64,000 nucleotides of DNA, from the NCBI GenBank assembly GCA_013399015.1, contig VWZX01000996.1, positions 1,497,052 to 1,561,051 of the forward strand. Direction: 5' to 3'. A model generated the notes under the pieces. It was not told the DNA's origin. It made no database searches and saw nothing but the letters and a program-made list of their open reading frames with translations. Within the stretch, counting starts at the first letter, position 1. Each line of letters begins with the position of its first letter. The position numbers and the translations under genes were made by a program. This document shows, one piece after another, positions 24,501-37,000 of this stretch. Source of the stretch: Galbula dea. Taxonomy: Eukaryota; Chordata; Aves; Piciformes; Galbulidae.

Positions 24501-27500
24501 AAACGCCTCTGAACTGATGACAGGGTTTGAGCATATGGGGTTGCTTTCTGAACACAGAGAAAAGTGTTTTCTGATACTCTGTGTTCCAGTGTTCTTTGTT
24601 GAATTAACTCTGGGGATGAAATACAGCTACACGTGCTCTGGGACCTCTGGGAAATCTCTTGCTGCAGAGGCAAGCACCATGATGTAGGAGGCAGAGGCAC
24701 TCTAGGAGCCGGCAAAGGAGAACACGCAATCAATCCATTTCTGCACAAGTTACCTGCCTCATCCTAGCTGCTTCAGGGAAAAAACCAAACACAACCAACC
24801 AAAGTTCATTCATTCTGCTTTTGCTCAGACATGTCAACAAATTTCCTCCTGCCTGGTTAAGTTTCTGCTTCACGCCCAGGAAAAGCCTCAACCAGAGGAG
24901 CTTGTTAAAGATCTCTGCTCTGAACCTGACAAGAAACAGATCAATTCTCTGTCTTTCCTTCGAGTATTGTGCTAAACCTGATCCAGCTTTCTTGCTTTGA
25001 ACCCTGCAAAGCCTTTTCATTCATCAGGCTTCTGAACACCTGGCAGTTCCATCAGCCAGTTACACCTTCTGTGCCAAACAGCTACCCCATGGCACCTCCC
25101 TCCCAAGATCCTGCACTCTATTACTGAGGAGAGCACACTCTGCAGAAGGAGAGCATAAGCAGGAGAAGAACCCATGCCCAGAGAGTCCAAAGAAGCAGAC
25201 AGCAAAGTTATTTCCTTGCTCTAACATCAGGGTGAAGTTTTCCCTGCTCTGTTTTCATAGCATCCATCAGCTAAGATCTTACCAGGCTGTCTTTGTTCCT
25301 TTCCCCACTCCTCACTGACAGCTTGGACTCTCCCCTTCTGCTTTGAGTGTTCAGTTCCAGAGCGTTTGTGTTTGCTTACAAATACTTTTAAGTCGAGAGG
25401 TGCTTATCTCCAGACGGGGAGGGGGGCAGGAAAGGTGAAGAACAGGTCCTGATTTTTCAACACATTGAGCACCTGCTGCTTCTCCCAATTTCGTGGACCT
25501 TTAGGTCACCGCTCTCCACTTCCTGACAGTCACCCATGTAGGAAACCTAATTGCTCTGCACTAATGAGCATGCTTTGCAGAGAACCAAGCTGAAGCTTGT
25601 GACCCACGCACCCTCCCTGTAATAATCTCTCTGCCACCTCCTTGTCTGGCTCCAGTAGCAACCTTCTTAAGAGACACAGTTTCAGGACAGCAGAGTGCTC
25701 TCGCAGGTCCCATCAAGAGGTTACCTGGGTGAAACAAGTTCACATCCCTGTGGCAGCGCTGTTCACACCTCCTGATTCCTAATGCCATCTGCTCCTCCCT
25801 GAACCTATTTTTGGCTTTAATTAAGTGATTCTGGAACTTCTGGAGACTGAAGGGCAAAGAGGTGAATGAGCACAGCTGGCCCACACCTCTTGGCTTAGTA
25901 TTTTGCACTTTAAACAGCTCTAGTACCTAGTGGCTCCTAGCACAGAGTGACTGCCCCTGCCCTTTGATGTGCACTGAGAAAGGTCAGAACCCAACGGAGA
26001 AATTCACTGTTCTTGGGCTTTTTAGCATGGATTCCCATTCTCCTGGTTTCCTGTGTTTTGGCTTAGTCAGTATCCACCTGACTCCCATCTGCCATCCCAT
26101 CTCTTGCACCACACCAACTGCTCCTGTTCCCTCAAGGAGAAAGCTGGAAGCAACAAAACACAAACCACAGTTGTAATCACAGTTGTAATTGCCTTGTTGA
26201 CTTCTTTCCTTGAGCTAGCACCAAGAAGTAGTTAGGGATTCACCTGAACTAAACTCCCTCCTTACTCTTCCATTTTCTCTTCCCTTCTTGCACTCTAGTG
26301 CCACTGCATACCACCTGAAGGACATTTTCACTCTAAGCCCAAGATGGGTGCTCTGACAGTGCAGGGGAACACAAGCAGGAGCCACAGGGGCTCAGAAGGA
26401 CCAGACTAGGAACAGTTTCAGTCACCACACAGATTTCTCCATTATTTTGGCTGAGGGTTTTTTGGTTGTTTACATATTTACAGTTAATGCCAAATTCAGA
26501 ATTCTTTAAAGAGGTCTGGGGCTTAAGGGCAGGAGCCTGGCACTTTCCCAGTGACCAGGGCATGCAGCTGCTGTGCTGGTAACACCATGCAGCTCCCCAG
26601 CACGGGCACAGCCAGCTGCCTTCAGTGGCCACTGGCACCTAAAGCCAGGTTTGGTGTAGCTCCTGCACCACACACCAGCAAAGCACATCCTCATGCAGCT
26701 TTCACTCAGCTTCCCCACAGCTAGCAGGGGCTGGCAAATTTCCCCTCAGAAAAAGATAAAACATTCCAGCTCCCACCTACATGAGCTACTGAATGGAAAA
26801 AAAAAACCCACACCACAAAACCCACAAAAGCCAACTAAGCAAACAAAAAGAAGATAAAAGCAGTTTGCTTTTAGGCAGGAGCTTTTCTGAAAGCCCACAG
26901 TAAATCTTTGAGATTATCAATAATGAACACATTCAGTGTCTTCTTTCCTCTTCTCTTAAATCACTTCTTCCAGTGGAAAGAAATCAGTCCAGGGGGTTGT
27001 TCAGATGTGAGCTGCATTTATTATCTCAGGGGACTGAGACTGCTAGAGGTGGAGAGAAGTAAAATGAGCCTCGACAAGGCTTGGGAAGGAAAAAAAACCC
27101 ACCCCACACTGCCACTTCCCAGTCCTTCCTCCACCAATTTGTCACAGCAGCCAGTAACAAGCGCTGGAATTCATCTCTCCAATGACACTCAGTGGTAGAT
27201 GTTTTCCCAAATTTAGTCAAGTGACAAGACAGTCTTTAATATGCAAAGGAGCCCTTTGTGGAACTCACCAGAACTTTGGTGCCTTGTCATGCCTCGCAGA
27301 AATATCAGGAGAAACAAATTGCAGTAACGATAGGAGCAAGGGTGTCGGGAGGAGCATGGCTCTAAGGGAATCATCTGCTGGGTCCATGTCTGTGCAGACA
27401 CACACCACATGACAGCAAAGGCAGTGCCATGGATTCCTTATAAATCACAACAATTCAGCCCTGTGGAGACCACATAGGTATCACACCCCCCAGCAGCAAA

Positions 27501-27800
27501 CACTTGTCATTTAGTCACTCCCTTGTTTCTCACCTGCCTCAAACACAGGTTCTGTGCCTCAAGCTCTGTCTTCTGTTCCTGTCACATCAATATTTCCCTC
27601 ACTACAGAGGCAGTATGAAAACCTCAGCTCATGCCCTTCACATGTGTCAGATACTAGCATGTTTAGAAACCAAGAGGACTTCTTTGCAGGACCATTTCCA
27701 AGCCCCAGCAGAAGCAGCACTGCCAATCCTCACAGTATGGAAAGCACAAACTGGACCTCTGAAAGCACAGAATTGAAAGAGGAAACAAATCTGACATTCT

Positions 27801-27868
27801 AAGGTTGCTCAGGATCACCTCCAGCTGCCTTTGGAGTGTCTCCACAGAAGGAGACTCCACAGCCTCTC
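27801..27868 (-). repeat. CR1 LINE fragment (minus orientation)
   Basis: Read on the minus strand this segment gives the CR1 stretch AGAGGCTGTGGAGTCTCCTT, later GGAGGTGATCCTGAGCAACC, which aligns with the plus-oriented CR1 at 48168-48230. It lacks the usual CR1 3' terminal region on its left and abuts an opposite-orientation CR1 on its right. Confidence 0.75.
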
Positions 27869-28093
27869 TCAAGTTGTGCCAGAGGAGGTTCAGGTTAGAT
27901 ATTAGGAACAATTTCTTCCCTGAAAGAGTGGTCAGGCATTGGCCCAGGGTGCCCAGGGCAGGGGTGGAGTCACCATCCCTGGAGGGGGTCAAAAAAGCAT
28001 GAGGATGTGGCACTCCATTACATGGTTTATGAGTGTTGGGTCAACAGTTAGACTTGATGGTCTTGGAGGCATTTCCCAACCTTAATGATCTAT
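27869..28093 (+). repeat. CR1 LINE 3' end (plus orientation)
   Basis: Typical 5'-truncated CR1. It starts in the GGTTCAGGTTAGATATTAGG region, runs through the CATCCCTGGAGG block and ends in the conserved 3' tail (GACTTGATGGTCTTGG, then CCCAACCTTAATGATCTATA). It appears to belong to the same subfamily as the copy at 40098-40390, which is in the opposite orientation. No poly(A) tail, as expected for CR1. Confidence 0.9.
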
Positions 28094-31000
28094 ACCCTTT
28101 GCCTGGCAGCACACTGTCAAATCCACTTTTGGTCACTGTATGCAATATTAACACAACTTCCCATCCAATCTGCTCCCAGCATTCCCAACTAGCCTGTAGC
28201 AAGATGCAGTTCCCCTTTTTCTTAAAGGGGGAGGACATAAGGCACAGTAACAGTCTCCCTTCAGCCTCTAGCCATTACATCAGGAAATCCTCCTGGCTAA
28301 ACACCTTTAAAGAAGGCATCATTTTCCCCTGGTACCATTTAGTTGATGACATCTACAACACAGGTGGAGCTGCTTGGCTAGCAAGGGTCTGCATCAGTGT
28401 CCTATTTGTCTGTGATTTCCCTAGAGCATCTTTTAAACCATTAAAATTTACAAACAACTTGATTTCTTATTAACAGAGTTCCTTAATTGCTTCCATGGGA
28501 AAAAGAGTCAAGTTATTTGCATCTTCTTTCTTCAGGCTCCAGGGCTTTAGTGCAAACGTTTCAGGAGAAGCTTTGAAATGCAGCAAGAGCAGCAATACTG
28601 CTCCAGAGCCAGCCCAGGCTTGGATGTGGGCTGTGGTGCAAACAGAGCCATCCCTCCTCCCAGTTTGCTTGGATACCTGCACAGCCCCCACCACCAGGCT
28701 GTTCTGAACCTCTTTGAAGCTGTTGAATTGGAAAAATAAAGGGATGGTTCCTGGATAAAGTGTTATTGGCAACTTACACCAAGCTATCTCATCCCTTACG
28801 TGTGCCAACAGCCTCAAGAAGGGCCAGCACCGGGGACCTCCCTCTCTGGGGTTTCACACCCAGCAGTAACATTTCAGGAGGTGTCCTGCCTCATTTGGGC
28901 ACACAAAAATAAAGCACCTTGTTGACCCAAGCCCAGCATGGATTTGCCAAGCACAGGATATTACAGGCAGCTCACTGGCAAGTACATTCTTATTCCAAGA
29001 GAGTTCCTCATCACTCTAATGCATTCATCAAATCTCTGTGGCTCAGGACTGGAGTCTCTGCATTCATCATTAATTCCAGATGAACCTATTATTTAGGTTA
29101 AAAAAATTACTCACTAAACACAATCAAGCATTGCTTTTCTGAAGTCTTAACAGCACAAGTGTTTTCATTTCTCTCCCTGGCTGGTCCTGCAGTCACTGCT
29201 GCATCCTCCTGGGTGCAGCAGCAGAGACAGGGCAAGCATCTTGAGAGCCACTAAGACTTCATCTCACTTCAGTGTAGCTCTTCACCTGGAGTGCATCTCT
29301 GAAGCAGACACTCCAGTCAGGCTATTAGACCAATTTTAGCATTTTCTGCCTGCTAGAGGCCCCTTCCAAACCCTGAGAGCATGCTGCACTCCCACACACA
29401 CTGCCACAGGGTGGCTGCCATGCCACTGCAGTGGCACAGCCCCTCCTCCCCTCCTCAGCAGAGCTGAAACTGCAGCTTTCCTTACCCACCTTTCTTCACA
29501 GTGAGCTTGGGGAGGGCTGTCCGAGACAAGAAAAACATTGTCAGCTCTTAAAAAAAACCATCCCCATGAGGCTTCTGATGGCTGGCAGAGGCCAAGAGGT
29601 GCTTCACCTTAATTCACTGGGCAGACACTACCTGATGTATTTGGTGATTGCATCAGGAAAAGGCAGCAGTGAAAGACCTCCCTGCAGCAAAAGACTGCTC
29701 AGACTGACCCTGCTCCTTCCCTGCCCCAAATCCAAGTTTCCCATGGACTTGCAAGCAGTTTAAAGCTCTGCTGAACACTTCAGTAGCAAATTGTGTTCCT
29801 CCAACAGCAGTGTTTGTGGAGAGTGTTCCATTCTGGGATTTTCCATGTCTGCATCTCTGCTTCTTTAAGAAATACTCCAGCAGGATTTTTGGATCCAGCA
29901 GCTGTCTGTAGGACCAGATTTAAAGGAAGTGCCTACATCAGAAGTGGAAATCCCCAGCTCCTCCCCACACATTTTCCACAGAGACCAAGTACAGCTCTAG
30001 TTGGTCAAGTGCCTGCTCTATGCCAGGCAAAAACTTCCAGCAAATGGCACTTCTGCCATGAGCTGACACATTTCCAAATGCACTTCACATAGAAAGACTC
30101 AAATATAAATCCCAGTGCTATACTGAACCTGGATATCACCCAAAAGTCAAGAGTCTATTTCTTGGCTTTAAATATCACTGGGAAATACAAAGGGATCCTT
30201 TTAGTTAATACTAATTATTATTCAGCCTATCATTAACAGCAACTGCACACACTTTGATAGATGGGTTGAGAAGCAGCTTTGTTGTTGGGTTTTATTGCTG
30301 ATTCTGGGACTAGTTGCCAAACTTTTCTTCTTACTGGTAATTAGATCCTGTTAGTCTAGCATCTGCTTCTGCTCCTGCACCAAGTGCAGAGGCTTCCTCA
30401 TGCATGAGGGGGGTCTGTAGTTGGGCAGGAATGCTATCTGAGCAGGCTTCCCAAAAATACAAGTGCCATGAGCTGCTATCTGCACAAGGGAAGGGAAAAG
30501 ACATTCTTCACTTCCTCAGACTGGACCAGTTTTAGTAAGACAGCCTCTGCAGAACATCAAAGTGCTGCTCTTCTTTCCAGCATACAGAACATAGATGCAG
30601 TAAAATGTTTGGCAATGACATTTCCATCTCCTGCTGATGAACGTGGAACAGCTCAAGGTGTGGTTTGCACTTAGGCCATGTCCACCAGGGTATGGCACAG
30701 AGCACCCATTACAGGAGCCTGCTGTAACATCCCTATCAGTTGATTCATACTCCTGTAAAATCCTCTGCTGGTGTCTCCTCAGGCCATAAGAAGCGTTTAT
30801 AAAACCCCTGTTCCACACAGGGATGCTGAGCAATTTGGGGTTATTTTAGTACCTAGAATTGATTCCAAAACTCCACAAATGCAAAGCCTGGACCCCAGGA
30901 AGCATCAGTTTGCAGTTCCTTTGTTCTAACAACGGTAACCAATGTTCCAGCGACCTCCAGTGGGCACCGAGGCAAAACACAGAGCCACCCTCTGCCTCCA

Positions 31001-34000
31001 AAACCCGGAGCCAGGGCACTCGGGGGAAATGCCCCTGCAGAGGCATTCCTCAGCTTGCACACGCCGGTAGAGCATTCTCTATTGTTTTACCCTGTATTTT
31101 CAGTATCTCAAGAAATAAAAGCCATCAGAAGCCTGCGAAGACAATAACCTCTTCAATATCCCCAGTGGAGAGGAGCTGCCTGTGCCCCAGTGTGCCTACA
31201 GAGTGTAGGGACCTGCAGACACCACTGCTCCTGCAGCTCCTGTTCTTGGAGACACAGAACACCCCCAGGTGGCCACCGGGCTCCAACAGTCACATCCCCA
31301 CTCTGGGACCTGTAGTATGCCGTTTTCTAAACCAAACCCAGAGCAGCACACCCAGAGAACTCCTCTCCCACACCACATTCCCAAGAGGGTTCACTTCACA
31401 CCGTTTCTTTCTGATGGTGCCAGAAAAATCACGGTGCATTGTGCATTTTCTTTGCACAATGAAAGAACTAACATCCCCCCAGGAATCATGGCATGTCCCA
31501 AACCACCTTCTCATTGAAATGGAACTTCATGGAAAGCCAATTCTTCATTGTGGAAGAAAACCCAAGACTAGTGCAGGGTCTCTATTTCCTACTGTCTGCA
31601 CAATATTAATGTAGAAAATAATATATTGGCTTGAATCAATACTTCCCTGACTTCCCCATCCATCAGCCCCCCTTCATTTGATAAAAGTCCTTCCATCTCA
31701 CGTTCTCCCAGACTGATGAGATCACAGTGCCTCTTTCCAGCATGAGTGATGGTGTGTGGAGGTATAATTGCCCAATAAATCACTCTCTCTGGGTCAAAGA
31801 TCTGAGATCCTCTGGGTGCCAAGGAGGCACACCAAACATCAGAAAACACAATAAGTTAATTACAGCAAAATTTTTACCACCTTTGGACAGATTGTGTATT
31901 ACTTGTTACATAGATACCCAGAAAGATTCAGCCAAAGCCACCTAATTGCAGAATCAGGGCCTGAAACCATCAACATTTCAGGGCAGGGCTGTGGAAGTCA
32001 TGTGGGCAAAGCTCTCCAAGTCCCTGCTGCAACACAGAATCCCAAGGCTGAAGCATCACTCATATGCCATGCCCACACAGTGACTGCTGTAAGGCTTCAA
32101 GCAAGGCTTCTGGCTGCTAGAGGACTGTCCACACCTGGGGAATTTCATCACAAGAACCCCAAGAACAGATAAAGCAAGGCCAGGGAGAACAGGTCTGCAA
32201 AAAGTACACTTTGTCCAGTATCCAATTTCCATTTATTGCCACAAATACCCCCTGGAACACCTCTTTCCCTGGTGTAACCTCCCTGTCCACAGCCTTGGAT
32301 CATGCTGGGATGCTCGAGATACCTCTTTCTTTCTGCTGAACCTCACACATGAGCTGCTGAGCATCCTAGCATCACAGAAACAAGTGTCCCAGTTCACCAC
32401 AGCAGTGAAGAAATGTACTTCTAGCTGCTGTCTAGTGGAGCTCAGACAGGTGCTGTGGGCAGCAGTCACTCACCAGGGCCCTGCTGGCCTCAGGTGGCAG
32501 CAGTTTGCTGGGGTAGGTGCTGGCAAGACACATGCCCTGTACCTGCACCCCCAAAGCTTCCTACCCACAGCAGCAAAGCTGTTTAGAAAACACAGATTGA
32601 AAGAGCATATCTCATAGCTGCAAGGTGTGGGTGTTACTTCAAGTATTTCAGACAGAATGTGATACCTTTAAGGGCTTGAAGGAATGAAACCCTTCCTGGC
32701 AGTTCCCACCTTGGCCCAAGCACAAGCCATGCTTCTCCATAGGCTCCAGCTCAGACTTGCACCAACATGCATGTTCACCCAAGCAAGCAAAGCCACAATC
32801 TGCTAACCTGAGCTCAGGAGAAACACTAGTGCCCAGAACCCTCTGCTTTGCAGGCATCCTCTTCCACCACCTTTAATCCTTTCTGTCAGCCCTGCAGGAT
32901 CAGGTATTAACATCTCTGTAACCTCTTGTACTAATTAAGATAGCAGATCTTAGGTATTCACTGCTACACTGCCTTCAAAGCCCAGCACTGACAGGTTGCT
33001 GAAGTGTTTGTGCACTTCAGCCAGTGGCCCTTGTAAAACACAAACCATCATCAGGACACCACAGGAAGCTTTAATCAAGCTATGCAGCCACTACAGAACA
33101 ACTGGAAGCAAGAAACCTGAGCTAGGCTTTGGAAATGAACAGGTAGAAAACAGCCAGCTTGTTAGAGACATCTGTCCTTTCCACAAAGCCACTTTGAGAT
33201 GGCCACAGACCTTCTGCCTCTCCAAAACATGCATCATGTTACAAATGACCTTAACAGCAGCAATGGCTTCCAGGAGCCTCTGCAAAGAGAGGCCAAAGCA
33301 GTTCAAGGTAAACCCATGAGCAGGGAGCCTGTCATCTTTGGGTCAAAGTGATTCATAGAAACACCTCAGCCATGCAGACACATCCCCAGTGTTTTAGTAG
33401 CTAGCTTCTTTCTGAGCAAGTCCAGCCCAGGCTGTTGCAGCAGGGAGGGATTTTTCCACTCCAGCAAAATCACAGGCTCTGCCTCTCTGCAGTGACCTCT
33501 CCTTGCCCACACACCTGGGACAGGGCTGCACAGGCAGGAGCTGAACTCCCCCAACACAGCCCAGAGTTTTTAGAGTCAGGCAAAACCAACCAGGTCAGGA
33601 AGATTTGACCCAGCTGGAGATGAGGTCTGAGCTTAGAGCACAGCCCAGGATACAAGACTGAATAAGTTTAAATCCTGAAAGCTGCTTAGGACTAAGCATT
33701 GCTATTTTTTGCTTGTCTGTACCCAGACACACTGCACTGGTGAGAGACTAAGCACTTTCTGGCCTTCCAGTTGGAGATATCCCAGTCACAGGGCAAAGTA
33801 GCTATAAGAGACACTTTCCCCATATAAATAGCCCCAAGTCTGGGCACAGGCAGCACAGGACACAGAGCACACATGATGCCGAGACAAGGTGAAACGTTAC
33901 AAAGAGGCAAGAGAAACAAGAAGTGGGTTAAACTGTCTGGAACTAGAATGACTCAAGATCTCAGTGAGCAAAGAAAAACGTTTGCAGTTTCTTTGGTTAA

Positions 34001-37000
34001 TTAAAACAGGTTTGGTAAACAGGTCCCTGACTCCCAGCTCAAAAGCAGAGCTCCCAACTTCACCCCTTCTCCAGCTTCCAGCACAGAAGTTAGTAAACAC
34101 GAAAACTGTTGTGATTTCGACAAGAACAATCCTCTTTTCCTCTGTTTACTCTCTCCCACAAAAAGCTTAGAGAAAATTTCTTTCAGAGGTTCCTAATCAC
34201 ACATTACACCCAATTTGTGTAGCTTGTGGAGCAGACAGGCACATGGAAACAACAAAAAAGACAATAAAACAAGAAGAAAAGAGAAAGTAAAAAGTCCAAA
34301 GACCTTTTCTTAGTCAGCAACTCCCAGGACCCCAAACTTCCATGTTGCTATCCCCCACCCCCACAGTCATTCCTAAATAGAGCTTGCAGCACATGTCATT
34401 GGTGGAGACTCTATCACCTTAATGCAATTCACCAGTTCCTCATCAGTTTGCATCTCCTTCACCTGCTGGTTCCCAGCCAGGCCAACCCTGCCCCAGAGCA
34501 GCTGCTTTCAATACAACTGATTTGGCCCTGGAGGTTCCTGACTGGGTACCTGCTGTCCCTGCCCTGGGCAAAGGGGCAGGAATTAAAACAAAACCAAAGC
34601 TTAGGGGGAAAAAAAAGAAATAATTCCATTGGAAATTTCATTACCTTTCTGAACACCTCTCCTGGGTTTCACTCCATGCTGGCCTCTCCTCACTTAACAG
34701 CACTTTGGCCAACTTAACCTTTGGAAAGGGTTTTTTATTGATCAGCTGTTGCCCAGACATTTCCCTTTCTTGGAGGGAGGAAGAGGCAGGGAAGAATATT
34801 AAATTACTTTGCTTAGTGATCTTAATTATCTGAAATAATTACCTTCAGTCAATTTCCAAACAAGAACTCTCTGGAGAACAGTGTCTTGTAGTTTGGGGAA
34901 AGGAAAAGGAATTGAGTCCAAAGGAATACATTTTGTAACTTGTTTAGCTATACCTAATTAACCTTCTGAGTGAGGAACCCAATCAAAGCTTCCCCATTAC
35001 ACTTAATTATTAGAAGCCATTTAGAGGGAGAGAAAAAACCCAAAAGGAGAGGTCTGAAAGAGTTCTCTATGACTCCAAAGATCATTTTAGCAAAGAACTG
35101 AACAATGGAGTGGAAGAAGACCAGGAGTGAAATACTGTTAATAAAATGATTCATTTTCTAGGCCAGCCCCAAGGGGGAGACTTGGGAACTCTGGTGGTTT
35201 GTATCCAGCTCTACCCTGGAATGAGCACTGAGATCTTTAGGCTTCCCAGGAATGGGCAGAGCTCCATTAAGAGCTTTCCAGTGGAACAGAGGGGAGATGC
35301 TTTGCTCTCTGTGCAGCAGTGGCTGGCAGCTTGCAGAGACCTTGGCTGTTGAGAAGTGATCCCTGTTAGAGTCATTCCAGAAAGCATGAAGAAGTCCTCC
35401 AAAGAGTGTTCCCATGGATTTGTTCTTCTCTGTGTGTGCATCCCAGCTCAGAGAGGGAGAAAGCAAGTCTTGCTGCTGAGTGGTTGTGGTAATGAGTGAG
35501 AATGGGATTTGGCTTTGTTTGTTTAGCCAAAAGCTGATGAGGAGCAGTCTGCAGCTCGGGGAGGTCAGCATCCCTGCAGAGCCAAGAGCAAGGAAGCAGA
35601 TGCCAGGGACTGGCAGAGGTGCTCAGTGTCACCTCTCCTGGGCAGAGCCTGTCCCCAGCAGCCTCTTGCCTCTCTCTGCTTTAGCTTCTCACATATTCAT
35701 AAGGCAGAGGAACAATATTACTCTATTTAGATGTAAATATATTTAGCAAGGGTAACCCCTTCCAAACACATAACAGACTCTGGCACACTGAGATACTCTA
35801 ATTTTGATGTAAAATTTCTCTGTCTGCATCCCTGTGCCACAGCAGCTCTGTCTCACTGTCCCACCACCTCTCTCCACCTCTACAGAAGGGGCTGGGGTGG
35901 GACAGCATGTGGGTGCTGGTCTGGGTCTGCAGCTGGGTTCCAGACAGCTACTGCTCACAGGAACACCTTTAATGCAGAGGGTTTATTAGATTAGAAAGGC
36001 CAACAGGCCACTCCACTGCCAAAACACCTCATGTCTCAGACAAATAATGGGACTGGAAGGTTCAGAGGCCTGGAAAGTGCAGAGGAAGGAGAAATGTATC
36101 TGCCTTCTAAATTGCAAGGAAGATCTTGGTCTCCACAGGTCTCCTGGTTCAGACAAAAGGAACAAGAAAGTTTGTCTGTAACTGTTGCTTTCCCAGAAGA
36201 ATACTGTGAGCACAGGAGCATCCAAACAGGGGAGATGTGCCTGTTTTGGGGCCATTGGGTGCATGGCTGGAGAACTAAGGCTGAAGACAGCCTCCCACGT
36301 TCATCCAGCCCTTCCTGAGGAGACACTAATCTCTGTTCTGTGAAATACAATTAATACCTCACTGGATGAAGGGCAAAACACTGGGCTTAGGTAGCCAGGA
36401 TAGTTCCTCCTCCCAGGTAGATTCTCCCCTCAGTTTCCTTGTGCAGAGAACTTCAGCCTAGCTTGTTAGCCCCCAAGGTAATTCAAAGCCTTAAAAGCAA
36501 GGCAGTCTTTAAGGGTTCAACCACAGCAAGCAAACTGCTAAAAATAAACTGGCATCCCATTTGTTGCCAGGCAGGGAATTTAGTCTCAGCCATCAGGGGA
36601 TGGGATGAAAGGCTGTCATAAACACCTTGAAATGAAGAGCTGGGAAGTTCTGTGGCCTCAGGAGCATGGTCTGGTTTTACTCTTCCTTCTCTTGCACTAA
36701 AGGTTTCCTCAGGGAGAGAAGTGAAGGTAGGGGGAAGGAAGCAAACAAATACTAAACCCTCAAAGATTAATAATGTTCAAATGAACTTTTGCTGATTAAC
36801 ATGATTTGATTGGCAGAACCTGAAGCACAGGGGTAGGTGAGATGAACCCAGAGCCAGCTCAGCCTGCTGACCTCTACCTGCTCCCAGCATTCCCATAGCA
36901 TCCTGGGGAGCCATCCTGGATTCTGCTCTCTCCCCACAGCAAAAGCCATTCTGTGGCTGAAGAAGTGACTCTTTTGCAGATCAGCATCATGCTTATGGAC

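Larger units (their letters stand above)
17030..27800. other. Intergenic region with AT-rich candidate regulatory blocks
   Basis: No gene recognised on either strand and no CR1 copy identified. The stretch contains a palindromic GAACATGTTC p53/p63-type half-site at 18009-18018, a (CA)8 microsatellite at 20036-20051, and AT-rich blocks dense in TAATTA/TAATTG motifs at about 20940-21060, 22740-23250 and 24140-24500. Those are listed separately where they are strongest. Confidence 0.55.
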
